Shown: piece after piece, positions 25,032-33,558 of the stretch
How positions within the stretch are numbered: the first letter of the stretch is position 1
Layout of the letters: each line of letters starts with the position of its first letter
Assembly (NCBI GenBank): GCA_937125455.1
Contig: CAKZLK010000039.1
Span: 1 to 57,761, forward strand
Length of the DNA stretch: 57,761 nt
Direction of reading: 5' to 3'
Origin: an uncultured Aequorivita sp.
GTDB taxonomy: Bacteria; Bacteroidota; Bacteroidia; Flavobacteriales; Flavobacteriaceae
Made by a program: the position numbers and the translations under genes
The notes under the pieces: generated by a model
The model's input: only the letters and a program-made list of their open reading frames with translations
What the model was told of the DNA's origin: nothing
Database searches by the model: none

Positions 25032-25850
25032 CTATACCGCCACCCCATACTCCCGCAAAGCATCATTCAAAGAAGTTTTCAAATTAGTGCTTTCCTTGCG
25101 CACCCCAATAATCAAGGCGCACGGCACTTGATATTCACCAGCAGGAAATTTTTTGGTATAACTTCCAGGAATTACAACGGAGCGTTCAGGAACATATCCT
25201 TTTACTTCTACTGGGTTTTCACCAGTAACGTCTATTATTTTTGTAGAGGCGGTAAGCACAACATTAGCGCCCAAAACGGCTTCTTTCCCAACCCGAACAC
25301 CTTCAACCACAATACAGCGCGAACCTATAAAAGCCCCATCTTCAATAATTACAGGTGCGGCTTGCAAGGGCTCCAATACTCCACCAATGCCTACACCACC
25401 GCTTAAGTGTACGTTTTTGCCAATCTGTGCACAACTGCCCACGGTGGCCCAAGTGTCCACCATTGTACCTTCATCAACATAAGCGCCAATGTTTACGTAG
25501 CTTGGCATCAATATTACACCTTTGGAAATATAAGCGCCATGACGTGCTACGGCGTTAGGAACTACTCGGATGCCTTTAGCTTCATAACCAGATTTTAGCG
25601 GAATTTTATCGTGATACTCAAAAATTCCTACTTCCAAAGTGCGCATTTTTTGAATGGGAAAGTAGAGCACGATCGCTTTCTTAACCCATTCATTTACTTG
25701 CCAACCATCAGCGGTGGGTTCCGCACAGCGCAGTTTGCCTTCATCGCAAAGGTTTACTACTTCACGGATGGCAACGATGGTTTCGGTTTCGGTAAGAAGG
25801 GAACGGTCTTCCCATGCTTTTTCAATGGTTTGTTTGAGTTCGTTCATCAT
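25032..25850 (-). CDS. dapD: 2,3,4,5-tetrahydropyridine-2,6-dicarboxylate N-succinyltransferase
   Basis: DapD succinylates tetrahydrodipicolinate in the lysine/meso-diaminopimelate branch. The 272-residue protein starts MNELKQTIEKAWEDRSLL and has a left-handed beta-helix of hexapeptide repeats, from about residue 100. It includes RHGAYISKGVILMPSYVNIGAYVDEGTMVDTWATVGSCAQIG and GVGIGGVLEPLQAAPVIIEDGAFIG, matching the family throughout. Two adjacent ATGs could serve as start. It stands alone between the core-locus terminator and the divergent ruvX. The class III aminotransferase at 35100 could provide the succinyl-DAP aminotransferase step, but that is speculation. Confidence 0.95.
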   Translation of the reverse strand: MMNELKQTIEKAWEDRSLLTETETIVAIREVVNLCDEGKLRCAEPTADGWQVNEWVKKAIVLYFPIQKMRTLEVGIFEYHDKIPLKSGYEAKGIRVVPNAVARHGAYISKGVILMPSYVNIGAYVDEGTMVDTWATVGSCAQIGKNVHLSGGVGIGGVLEPLQAAPVIIEDGAFIGSRCIVVEGVRVGKEAVLGANVVLTASTKIIDVTGENPVEVKGYVPERSVVIPGSYTKKFPAGEYQVPCALIIGVRKESTNLKTSLNDALREYGVAV

Positions 25851-25947
25851 ATAAGTGCTTTAAATTCTATTTTACTTCTGTCGTCTGGCATTAGCCATAC
25901 AGCATCTTTTCACAAATATAAAACCTCCGTTTCAATTAACTGTCCAA

Positions 25948-25981
25948 TTGTAGCATACTATTTCCGAATCCCTTATTTTTG
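25948..25981 (+). promoter_or_regulatory. promoter for ruvX with a very short leader
   Basis: TTG at 25948-25950 and TATTTTTG at 25974-25981 match the Bacteroidota elements with a 23-base spacer. The ATG is at 25990, only 8 bases after the -7 box, so the mRNA is probably leaderless or nearly so. Confidence 0.5.
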
Positions 25982-25989
25982 CAGTCTGT

Positions 25990-26400
25990 ATGGGAAGAAT
26001 TTTAGCATTGGATTATGGCAGCAAGCGCACGGGCATTGCCATTACTGACGAACTGCAGTTGATTGCTTCAGGTTTAACAACCGTTTCTACTTCTGAACTG
26101 ATGGATTTTCTGAAGAAATATATCGCTTTGGAAAAAGTGGAATTGGTTTTGGTGGGCGAACCCAAACAGAAGGATGGAAGCCATTCTAGTATTGAAAAAG
26201 AAATTCAGCAGTTTTTGAAGAAATTTTCCGAAGTTTTTTCCGACTTAGAAGTGAAACGTGTTGATGAACGTTATACCAGTAAAATGGCTTTTCAGACCAT
26301 GATTGACAGTGGATTGAAAAAGAAGCAGCGACAGAATAAAGCGCTGGTTGATGAGATTAGTGCGACAATAATTTTACAAGAGTTTTTATATAATAAATAG
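25990..26400 (+). CDS. ruvX: Holliday junction resolvase RuvX/YqgF family
   Basis: The 136-residue RNase H-fold nuclease has MGRILALDYGSKRTGIAITD with catalytic Asp8. It also has LVLVGEPKQKDGSHS and VDERYTSKMA, the three signature regions of YqgF. Proteins of this family process pre-16S rRNA 5' ends in E. coli and are also called resolvases; the exact role is debated. It is four bases upstream of def, so the two are cotranscribed. Promoter sequence suggests little or no 5' leader. Confidence 0.92.
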   Translation: MGRILALDYGSKRTGIAITDELQLIASGLTTVSTSELMDFLKKYIALEKVELVLVGEPKQKDGSHSSIEKEIQQFLKKFSEVFSDLEVKRVDERYTSKMAFQTMIDSGLKKKQRQNKALVDEISATIILQEFLYNK

Positions 26401-26404
26401 TTAG

Positions 26405-26995
26405 ATGATACTACCGATTTTAGCTTACGGCGATCCCGTATTACGAAAACAGACTGAGGAAATAACCCCTGAACATCCAAAACTGGATGCGCTGCTCGAA
26501 AATATGTTCGAAACCATGTATGAAGCACACGGAATCGGTCTTGCTGCGCCGCAGATTGGTGAGGCCATACGTTTGTTTATTGTGGATGCAAGCCCATTTA
26601 AAGATGATGAAGACCTTTCTGAAGAGGAGCAAAATTTTGTTTCAACTTTTAAAAGAGTTTTTATAAACGCAAGGATTATTGAGGAATCTGGCGACGAATG
26701 GGTCTTCAATGAGGGATGTTTGAGTATACCAGATGTGAGAGAGGATGTTTTCCGTCAGCCAAATATTGTAATTGAATATGAAGACGAAAACTTCAAAAAA
26801 CATAAGGAGACATTCAGTGGGATTGTGGCGCGAATTATTCAACATGAATATGACCACATTGAAGGAATTCTCTTTACAGATAAACTTTCACCCTTAAAAA
26901 AACGATTGATAAAAGGCAAGTTGGCGAACATTTCAAAAGGAAAAGTAAGTATAGATTACCGCATGAAATTCCCGAATGCAAAAAAGAAACGTTAA
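26405..26995 (+). CDS. def: peptide deformylase
   Basis: Def removes the formyl group from nascent proteins. The 196-residue metalloenzyme has all three motifs: GIGLAAPQ (43-50), EGCLSIP (103-109, with Cys105 as metal ligand) and HEYDH (147-151, two His ligands plus catalytic Glu148). The insertion around residues 63-85 (DASPFKDDEDLSEEE) is typical of the Bacteroidota type. It follows ruvX closely and precedes the DUF5606 gene by 65 bases. Confidence 0.97.
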   Translation: MILPILAYGDPVLRKQTEEITPEHPKLDALLENMFETMYEAHGIGLAAPQIGEAIRLFIVDASPFKDDEDLSEEEQNFVSTFKRVFINARIIEESGDEWVFNEGCLSIPDVREDVFRQPNIVIEYEDENFKKHKETFSGIVARIIQHEYDHIEGILFTDKLSPLKKRLIKGKLANISKGKVSIDYRMKFPNAKKKR

Positions 26996-27060
26996 CACGC
27001 TTGTTTATATAAACCAAAGCAAAGATATTTGTAACCATCAAAACATTATAAAAGTAGTTT

Positions 27061-27618
27061 ATGAGCTTAGAAAAAGTGCTTTCCATTGCCGGTAAACCCG
27101 GACTTTATACTTTAAAAACACAAACCCGTGCAGGCTTTCTTGCAGAATCGCTTTTAGACGGAAAGACAATAAACGTTAGTGGCCGACACAATGTGAGCTT
27201 GCTTTCAGAAATTGCTGTGTATACATTAACAGAAGAGGTGCCGCTTCGCAAAGTATTCGAAAAAATTTCTACTAAAGAGAACGGAAAAGAGGCCATTAGC
27301 CATAAAGCTTCTAAAGAGGAACTTGAGGAGTATTTTTTCGGCGTGATGCCAGATTATGATGAAGACCGAGTATATCCAAGTGACATTAAAAAAGTGGTGC
27401 AATGGTATAATTTGCTTGTAAAAAACGGATTAACAGATTTTTCTGAACCAAAGCAAGACACCAAAGAAGAGGAAAAAGAGGCTGGCGAAAAAACAAAAAC
27501 GCCTGCTCCTAAAAAAGCTGCCGGAGCAAAAGCAGCAACCCCAAAAACTGCAAACCCCAAAGCTTCCTCTACTAAAAAAGGCGGGGCCACAAAAAACGCA
27601 GCATCACGTAAAACCTAA
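27061..27618 (+). CDS. DUF5606 domain-containing protein
   Basis: The 185-residue protein has a compact N-terminal domain (about residues 1-140) beginning SLEKVLSIAGKPGLYTL. It contains GRHNVSLLSEIAVYTL and VPLRKVFEKI, matching the Bacteroidota-specific DUF5606. The last 45 residues are low-complexity, rich in Lys, Ala, Pro and Thr, and strongly basic, which could bind nucleic acid as in histone-tail-like extensions. Function is unknown. Its place after def and before mazG suggests a housekeeping role. A strong terminator follows. Confidence 0.82.
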   Translation: MSLEKVLSIAGKPGLYTLKTQTRAGFLAESLLDGKTINVSGRHNVSLLSEIAVYTLTEEVPLRKVFEKISTKENGKEAISHKASKEELEEYFFGVMPDYDEDRVYPSDIKKVVQWYNLLVKNGLTDFSEPKQDTKEEEKEAGEKTKTPAPKKAAGAKAATPKTANPKASSTKKGGATKNAASRKT

Positions 27619-27641
27619 TTCAGTAGTTTATAAATATAACG

Positions 27642-27675
27642 AATCCCGAAAGTTTCTGCTCTCGGGATTTTTTTG
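27642..27675 (+). terminator. rho-independent terminator after the DUF5606 gene
   Basis: AATCCCGA (27642-27649) and TCGGGATT (27662-27669) form a stem, followed directly by a run of T. It ends the ruvX-def-DUF5606 transcript. Confidence 0.85.
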
Positions 27676-27721
27676 TTAATGATTTTTAATAAATCATTTC
27701 TATTACCAATTGCATATACAG

Positions 27722-27729
27722 TAGCTTTG
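27722..27729 (+). promoter_or_regulatory. TAnnTTTG -7 element for mazG
   Basis: TAGCTTTG matches the -7 consensus and lies 20 bases before the likely ATG at 27750. No well-spaced -33 element was found. Confidence 0.45.
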
Positions 27730-27749
27730 TTTATTAAAATTTGAGCAAA

Positions 27750-28523
27750 ATGAACTCCCGAGAAAACCAACTAAAAGCCTTTGATAGATTACTTACCATT
27801 ATGGACGAACTGCGCGAGCAGTGCCCGTGGGATAAAAAACAGACGATGGAAACGCTTCGCCATTTGACCATTGAGGAAACCTATGAATTGGGTGATGCTA
27901 TTTTGGATAATGATTTGATGGAGGTAAAAAAAGAATTGGGGGATGTTTTACTGCATATTGTCTTTTATGCAAAAATAGGTAGCGAAACTAACGATTTTGA
28001 TATTGCTGATGTTTGTAACGAGATTTGTGAAAAGTTGATTTCTCGTCACCCACATATTTATGGGGATGTAGAAGTGGCGGACGAAGAGGAGGTTAAACGA
28101 AACTGGGAAAACTTAAAGCTGAAAGAAGGTAAAAATAGTGTTTTGGAAGGTGTGCCGAAATCATTACCGGCTTTGGTAAAGGCGAGTAGAATTCAGGATA
28201 AAGTGGCAGGTGTAGGTTTTGATTGGGAAGAACCACAGCAGGTTTTTGAAAAACTGCAGGAAGAACTAGGCGAGCTGCAACACGAAATAAACGAAAGCAA
28301 CCAAGATAAAATAGAAGCGGAATTTGGCGATGTGCTTTTTTCGATGATAAACTATGCGCGTTTTTTAAAAGTGAATCCAGAAAATGCACTGGAGCGTACC
28401 AATAAAAAATTCATAAAACGTTTTCAGTATCTAGAAAGCAAGGCTAAGGAAATGAACAAGTCCTTAAAAGATATGACTTTGGCCGAGATGGATATTTTTT
28501 GGGAGGAAGCAAAAAAAGTATAA
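27750..28523 (+). CDS. mazG: nucleoside triphosphate pyrophosphohydrolase MazG
   Basis: MazG hydrolyses NTPs and dNTPs to monophosphates, cleaning damaged nucleotides and, in E. coli, lowering ppGpp. The 257-residue protein has two MazG helical domains. The first has CPWD (25-28) and the metal-binding EETYE (42-46) with GDVLLHIVFYA. The second contains EELGELQHEI and AEFGDVLFSMINYAR. Two-domain length is normal. The frame also opens from a TTG at 27741, but ATG 27750 (MNSRENQLKAFDRLL) fits the family. It ends at a strong bidirectional terminator shared with the DUF349 gene. Confidence 0.95.
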   Translation: MNSRENQLKAFDRLLTIMDELREQCPWDKKQTMETLRHLTIEETYELGDAILDNDLMEVKKELGDVLLHIVFYAKIGSETNDFDIADVCNEICEKLISRHPHIYGDVEVADEEEVKRNWENLKLKEGKNSVLEGVPKSLPALVKASRIQDKVAGVGFDWEEPQQVFEKLQEELGELQHEINESNQDKIEAEFGDVLFSMINYARFLKVNPENALERTNKKFIKRFQYLESKAKEMNKSLKDMTLAEMDIFWEEAKKV

Positions 28524-28556
28524 AAAAAAGGCTGGATATTTATCCAGCCTTTTTTG
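28524..28556. terminator. strong bidirectional terminator
   Basis: A near-perfect stem (AAAAAGGCTGGATA with TATCCAGCCTTTTT) with a two-base loop lies between the convergent mazG and DUF349 genes. A and T runs on each side make it work in both directions. Confidence 0.92.
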
Positions 28557-28560
28557 AATA

Positions 28561-30648
28561 TTAATCTTGTCGAACTTCTTTAATTTTTGAAAGTTTCGCC
28601 TTCCAAACCTCAAGTTGTTCTTTATGTCTTTCTATGTTTTTATGGACTTCTTTTACTAAAGGATTGTTTTCATCAACATGATGGAAAAAGCCTAAGTTGT
28701 TTTCCAATTGGCGAATTTCATCTTTTGTTTCATCAATCTTTTTCGAAATGAAGAAATGCTCGTTCTGCAGCTTGCGATCATCTTCACGATTTACAAGTGT
28801 ATTCAACTTGTTGTCAAACTTGATGAGCTCTGATTCCTTTTTACCCAAGTCAAGCTTAGAAAAAAGACCATCCAATGTTTTATTGAACTTCTGTTCAATA
28901 TTTCGTTTGTTGTATGGCACACGGCCAATTTCTTTCCAAGCTGTTATGTATTCTTTAATAGCTTTCACATCGGCTTTGTGGTCACCGCTTAATTCAAATG
29001 ATGAAAGTTTATCCAGCATTTGCTGTTTGGATTCGAAATGAACCATTTCTTCTTTATTGGCTTCATTTTTTTGCGCGTGTAATCTGTCAAAGTAATGGTT
29101 ACAAGCTTTTTTAAATTGTTTCCAAATTTTATCGCTATCCTTTCGGGGCACGTGACCAATGCTTTTCCAGTCATTCTGGATTTTTTTCATCAATTGGGTT
29201 GTGGCGTCAAAATCTTCGCTGTCTTTGTTTTCTTCTGCAATTTTTATTAGCTCACGTTTCTTTTCCAGATTGGTATATTGTTCTTTTTTCTGGTTTTTAT
29301 AGAAACTATTTTTTTGATGGTTGAAGTTACCCGTAGCATCTTTAAACCCTTTCCAGGTCTCTTTATTGTTTGCTCGTGGAACTCTTCCGGTATTGAAAAA
29401 AGCATCCCGAAGCTCCTGCACTTTTTTGATGGCGTTCTGCCAGCCTTGGTGGCTTGGCTTGGCTTCTTCAGTTGCTTTTTTAATGTCTTCAATAATTTGA
29501 TTCTTCTTTTCTAAATTGGCCTCAAAATCTTTTTCCATCTCAGCCAATTGATCTTGGCGCTTGTCGTGGATTATTTTTGTTGCATCACTGAATTTGTCCC
29601 ATACTTCATCGCGATATTCTTTGGCAACAGGGCCAATATCTTCTTTCCACATTTTATGAAGCATCTGTAGCTCTCGGAAGGCTTTGTTTATGTCTTCTTC
29701 TTGCCCAAGTTCTTCGGCGCGGGTTATTAGTTTAAGTTTTGCGTCAAGGTTGTGTTTAAAATCTAGATCTCGAAACTCTCTGTTTAAATGAAGAAAATCA
29801 TAAAAGTTTTCAACATGGTGATGATAGGTATTCCAAACTGTATTGTATTTGTCCCTAGGAATAGCACCGGCAACGTGCCATTTTTCTTGTATATCCTTAA
29901 AGTGCTTGTAGGTAGTATTAATATTTTCCTCGGCACTCAAAAGGCTTTTCAGTTCTTCGATAAGCTCCCAGCGTTTATCTAAATTTGATTGTAGGTCTTT
30001 TTTAAGGTTTTTATAATGATTGTTTCGTTTCTCTTTATAATCAAAATAAAGTGAGTTGAACTCTTTCTTTAGCGGAGTAGTGTAGTGGAAGTCAATGATA
30101 TTTCCACCCTCTGCTAGAAATTCTTCTTTTTTATGTTCCAGCTCTTCATTGAATTTGTTGTTGAACTCAGCGCGTATTTCCTCTACATCGTGTTTTAACT
30201 CCTGAATTTTTTTAGTTTTTAGGAGTTTGTCGAGTTCAGTAACTAATTCCTTTTCGGAAAGTGTGCTATAATCTTTTTGTGCCTTTTCCTCATGTTCTTC
30301 ATCTTCCTCCTCATCTTCTGATGATGCTACTTCTTCCTCTTCCTCTTCATCGTCTTCAGAGACTTCATCCTTTTCTTCAACAATGGTTTCAGCAGTTTCT
30401 TTCTCTTTAATCGATTCCTTTTCAGCAATCATTGCTTCTTCCACACTAATTTCGTCCTCGGGTTTTTTTTCGGCGACTGAAGTGTTTTCTAGATCTTTTT
30501 CAGCATCATTCTTTTCTTCTTGAACTTCCTCAACTTCAATATTGTTTTCTTTAACCGGGGTTTCAGAAACAGTATTTATTTCTTCTGTGGATTCGTTGGT
30601 TGGAATTTCTTTTTCGTTTTCTTCCTGAGGCAGTTTTTCGTCTGACAT
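28561..30648 (-). CDS. DUF349 repeat protein with acidic N-terminal region
   Basis: The protein (695 residues from ATG 30648; a TTG three codons earlier is possible) has a very acidic, low-complexity first 130 residues. After that come about five helical DUF349 units, each recognisable by a (W/F)xxxGxVPR-like motif, for example WHVAGAIPRDKYNTVW, FFNTGRVPRANNKETW, WKSIGHVPRKDSDKIW and WKEIGRVPYNKRN. DUF349 proteins are Bacteroidota-typical and their function is unresolved. The highly charged coiled-coil character suggests a scaffold or nucleic-acid/ribosome-associated role, which is inference only. It lies downstream of aroE. Confidence 0.85.
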   Translation of the reverse strand: MSDEKLPQEENEKEIPTNESTEEINTVSETPVKENNIEVEEVQEEKNDAEKDLENTSVAEKKPEDEISVEEAMIAEKESIKEKETAETIVEEKDEVSEDDEEEEEEVASSEDEEEDEEHEEKAQKDYSTLSEKELVTELDKLLKTKKIQELKHDVEEIRAEFNNKFNEELEHKKEEFLAEGGNIIDFHYTTPLKKEFNSLYFDYKEKRNNHYKNLKKDLQSNLDKRWELIEELKSLLSAEENINTTYKHFKDIQEKWHVAGAIPRDKYNTVWNTYHHHVENFYDFLHLNREFRDLDFKHNLDAKLKLITRAEELGQEEDINKAFRELQMLHKMWKEDIGPVAKEYRDEVWDKFSDATKIIHDKRQDQLAEMEKDFEANLEKKNQIIEDIKKATEEAKPSHQGWQNAIKKVQELRDAFFNTGRVPRANNKETWKGFKDATGNFNHQKNSFYKNQKKEQYTNLEKKRELIKIAEENKDSEDFDATTQLMKKIQNDWKSIGHVPRKDSDKIWKQFKKACNHYFDRLHAQKNEANKEEMVHFESKQQMLDKLSSFELSGDHKADVKAIKEYITAWKEIGRVPYNKRNIEQKFNKTLDGLFSKLDLGKKESELIKFDNKLNTLVNREDDRKLQNEHFFISKKIDETKDEIRQLENNLGFFHHVDENNPLVKEVHKNIERHKEQLEVWKAKLSKIKEVRQD

Positions 30649-30750
30649 TTGTTTCAATGTTTAGGTTCATTTTTCTTAGAGGGTCAATATACTAACAACT
30701 GTGCAACTGGCAAAGCACACGGCGTTTTTTTGAAAGTTTTTATGCAAATT

Positions 30751-31482
30751 TTATGAATTCCATATTTGCCAAGCTTTTTCAGCCTGCAGTTCTAACATCT
30801 TCAACCCGTTACTTGTTTGTGCGCCTTGGTTTCTTCCCCTTTTTAAAAATTCAGTCTCAGCGGGATTGTAGATTAAATCGAAAAGTAAGTGGTCTTTTGT
30901 TAGAAATTGATAGGGAATGGGTGGGCAATCTGTAATATTTGGAAAGGTTCCCAAAGGAGTGCAGTTAATGATGAGCAAATGATTTTTAATAATTGATTTG
31001 TCTAGCGTTTCATAGTTTATCGTTTTGGAATCTTGCTTCCGACTTACAAATTTAAACTCAAAACCTAAGTTTTTGAGTGAATACGCAACGGCTTTTGACG
31101 CTCCTCCAGTACCTAAAATAAGTGCAGTTTTTTTTTGAAGCGGCATAAAGGCTTCAAGCGCTTTTTGAAAGCCATAATGGTCGGTGTTATAGCCAGTGGT
31201 TTTTCTGTCTTCTGAAATTTTAATTGTGTTTACAGCGCCTATTTTTTTTGCTTCTTCTTCCAAATTATTAAGCAACGGAATTATTTCTTCTTTATAGGGG
31301 ATGGTTACGTTTAAGCCTTTTAAATTAGTAGTCTCTGAAAGTATTTCCAAAAACGATTCAATTGCGGGAATATCAAAGTTTTCATAGGAGTGTGGTAGAT
31401 TTTCCTTTTCAAATTTTTCAGAAAAGAAAGATTTTGAAAATGAATAGCTAATGTTTTTTCCTATAAGTCCAAATTTAGACAC
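30751..31482 (-). CDS. aroE: shikimate dehydrogenase
   Basis: AroE reduces 3-dehydroshikimate to shikimate with NADPH in aromatic amino acid synthesis. The 243-residue enzyme shows LNVTIPYKEE (catalytic Lys64), TGYNTDHYGF (catalytic Asp101), the dinucleotide site LILGTGGASKAV, and CTPLGTFPNI. It is slightly short compared with E. coli (272 residues) but complete. Its start overlaps the upstream DUF368 gene by 8 bases, so it is coupled to lipid carrier recycling genes with no obvious metabolic link. Confidence 0.95.
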   Translation of the reverse strand: MSKFGLIGKNISYSFSKSFFSEKFEKENLPHSYENFDIPAIESFLEILSETTNLKGLNVTIPYKEEIIPLLNNLEEEAKKIGAVNTIKISEDRKTTGYNTDHYGFQKALEAFMPLQKKTALILGTGGASKAVAYSLKNLGFEFKFVSRKQDSKTINYETLDKSIIKNHLLIINCTPLGTFPNITDCPPIPYQFLTKDHLLFDLIYNPAETEFLKRGRNQGAQTSNGLKMLELQAEKAWQIWNS

Positions 31483-32497
31483 GGTGTTTCTTTTTGTAGT
31501 TGTCGTACCAATCTAGACTTAAAACTATCAGTACGCCAATAATAATAAATAGGATTGCCATAATAGTTTCTGTGCCAAAGTTGGATGGAAAGTATCGTTC
31601 ATATCCCGAAATGATTTCCCTTCCATTGGCATCAATGCGAATTTCGCCCATCGCGTCCAAAATATATTTTTTTTCTTTCCAAGGCCATACCACACCCAAC
31701 GAACCTGCGATAAACCCAATGATAACTGCATATGTAGCTTTTTTGAAACGTTTTAATACATATGCTAAAAGGTGTGAAAGCGAAACTAAACCTACCAATG
31801 AACCTAACGAAAAAACGGCCAAGACCTTTAAAAGTTCAATGCGTTCTGGATCATAAACCCAACTGAAATCCCATTGAAAGATATTGGCAAACGTATCAAA
31901 TAGCGCATTTACAGAGTCTACCAATAAGAGTACATAATTTCCAAAAAGTATCAGTATAAAAGAACCAGAGAGGCCAGGAAGTGTCATTCCTGAAACACTA
32001 ATAATACCGCAGAAAAAGACAAAAAAGAGATTGCTGTTTTCCTTTGCGGGTTCCAAAAAACTAATGGCCACGCCAGCGATGACGCCACATAATAAGTAGG
32101 CAGCGTATTTTCGATTCCAATCTCCAAAATCCTTGGCGATAAAGTAAATGGAGCCGATAATCATTCCAAAGAAACCACTCCAAACATAGAGTTCGTAATG
32201 GTCAATCAGATAATCTAGAATCTTGGAAATACTGAAATAACTAATAATCATCCCCAAAATGAGCAAGCTTAAAAACTGTCCGTTGGTATACCTGTAAAAA
32301 CTTTTAAAACGGCCATCAATCAAAAGTTTAAAAGCTTTCCTGTTTACTTTTTGAAGCGAATAAATAAATTCCTCATAAAATCCTGCAACAAAAGCCACTA
32401 CGCCACCTGATACGCCAGGTACTTTATTGGCAGCGCCCATTCCCAGTCCTTTTAGAACCAGCCAGGTTTTATCGGAAAAGGAACGATTTTCGTACAC
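31475..32497 (-). CDS. DUF368 membrane protein (PopT-type undecaprenyl phosphate translocase), copy 2
   Basis: The 340-residue polytopic protein opens with GAANKVPGVSGGVVAFVAGFYEEFIYSLQ, the family signature, and has a second inverted-repeat-like GMTLPGLSGSFILILFGNY. DUF368 proteins (PopT) were shown to recycle undecaprenyl phosphate across the inner membrane for peptidoglycan and other surface polymers. This copy sits next to another of the same family (32540-33523). A lumenal insertion near the C-terminus (GEIRIDANGREIISGYERYF) distinguishes it. It overlaps aroE by 8 bases. Confidence 0.87.
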   Translation of the reverse strand: MYENRSFSDKTWLVLKGLGMGAANKVPGVSGGVVAFVAGFYEEFIYSLQKVNRKAFKLLIDGRFKSFYRYTNGQFLSLLILGMIISYFSISKILDYLIDHYELYVWSGFFGMIIGSIYFIAKDFGDWNRKYAAYLLCGVIAGVAISFLEPAKENSNLFFVFFCGIISVSGMTLPGLSGSFILILFGNYVLLLVDSVNALFDTFANIFQWDFSWVYDPERIELLKVLAVFSLGSLVGLVSLSHLLAYVLKRFKKATYAVIIGFIAGSLGVVWPWKEKKYILDAMGEIRIDANGREIISGYERYFPSNFGTETIMAILFIIIGVLIVLSLDWYDNYKKKHRV

Positions 32498-32539
32498 GGA
32501 TTTTTATAATAGTTATAAGTTAATGTGGTATTCAGAATA

Positions 32540-33523
32540 CTAGCTGTCGCTATTTGCTGCAACTTTTTTTACGGCAATTCTCTCCAATAAAAAAATTGTC
32601 AAAAAGCCTATGGTTGCAAAAATCACTGCATATAAAACTTGTGGGTTACCTTCATAATTTTGAGGAAGAATACTCCGTTCAATGAAAGGGATTTTAGCTC
32701 CAGCATGGTTCATTCTGTATTGTAAAACCTCTTTCCAAGGCCAAATTTTGTTTAACGCACCAACCATAAAACCAGTTAGCACGGCAAGTGTTAAATTTTT
32801 GTGATGTTTAAACATCCAGTTCAAAATTCGTGAAAACATTTTTAACCCTAAAATAGCGCCTATTGCGAAAATTAAAAGCTTTCCGAACGCGCTTAAAAAA
32901 AGGGAACTATTTAAAGTTGTAATTCCTTCACTCAACTGAGTTACAATGCCAATAACGGTTGTATATGCCCCCAAGAGTAACAGAATAAAAGCTCCTGAAA
33001 TGCCTGGAAGTATCATTGCGATAATTGCCACAAAACCTGCAAGAAAAAGAAACCAAGTACTTTCTGGTGAACCTATGGGGTCTGCAATTGTTATTAAATA
33101 AGAAAGAAATGAAGCGATAGTTAAAACAACCACAACCGATACACGCCAACTAGTAATTTGTCTTCCCACATATACAATACTTGCGATAACTAAACCAAAG
33201 AAAAAGGACCAAACCATAATAGGATACACTTCTAGAAGCCACGTAATCAACTTTGCCAAAGAGATGATACTTATGAAAATACCTGAAAAAAGAGCTAATA
33301 AAAAAGAGAGGTTATAGTCTTTCCAAGCCTTTAGAAAGCCTTCCTTTTTCCAGATTTTAAAAAATCCAAAGTCAATGTTGTGGATGGTTTCAATTAGTTC
33401 CTCATAGATGCCTGAAATGAAGGCAATCGTTCCTCCAGAAACTCCTGGAACAACGTCTGCAGCACCCATGGCAAGGCCTTTAGCAGTTACTGTTAGATAT
33501 TGAAAAAAATTTCTTTGAGGCAT
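32540..33523 (-). CDS. DUF368 membrane protein (PopT-type undecaprenyl phosphate translocase), copy 1
   Basis: The 327-residue polytopic protein has GAADVVPGVSGGTIAFISGIYEELIETI near its start and MILPGISGAFILLLLGAY in the middle, the paired signatures of DUF368. By the published role of PopT it should flip undecaprenyl phosphate back to the cytoplasmic face. It is paralogous to the adjacent 31475-32497 gene and is followed 42 bases on by it. Two copies in one run suggest subfunctionalisation, for example different lipid carriers or growth conditions, but this is inference. The upstream TPR gene is 35 bases away. Confidence 0.87.
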   Translation of the reverse strand: MPQRNFFQYLTVTAKGLAMGAADVVPGVSGGTIAFISGIYEELIETIHNIDFGFFKIWKKEGFLKAWKDYNLSFLLALFSGIFISIISLAKLITWLLEVYPIMVWSFFFGLVIASIVYVGRQITSWRVSVVVVLTIASFLSYLITIADPIGSPESTWFLFLAGFVAIIAMILPGISGAFILLLLGAYTTVIGIVTQLSEGITTLNSSLFLSAFGKLLIFAIGAILGLKMFSRILNWMFKHHKNLTLAVLTGFMVGALNKIWPWKEVLQYRMNHAGAKIPFIERSILPQNYEGNPQVLYAVIFATIGFLTIFLLERIAVKKVAANSDS

Positions 33524-33558
33524 AAGATTAGTTTACTAAAACCCCAAAAATACATAAA

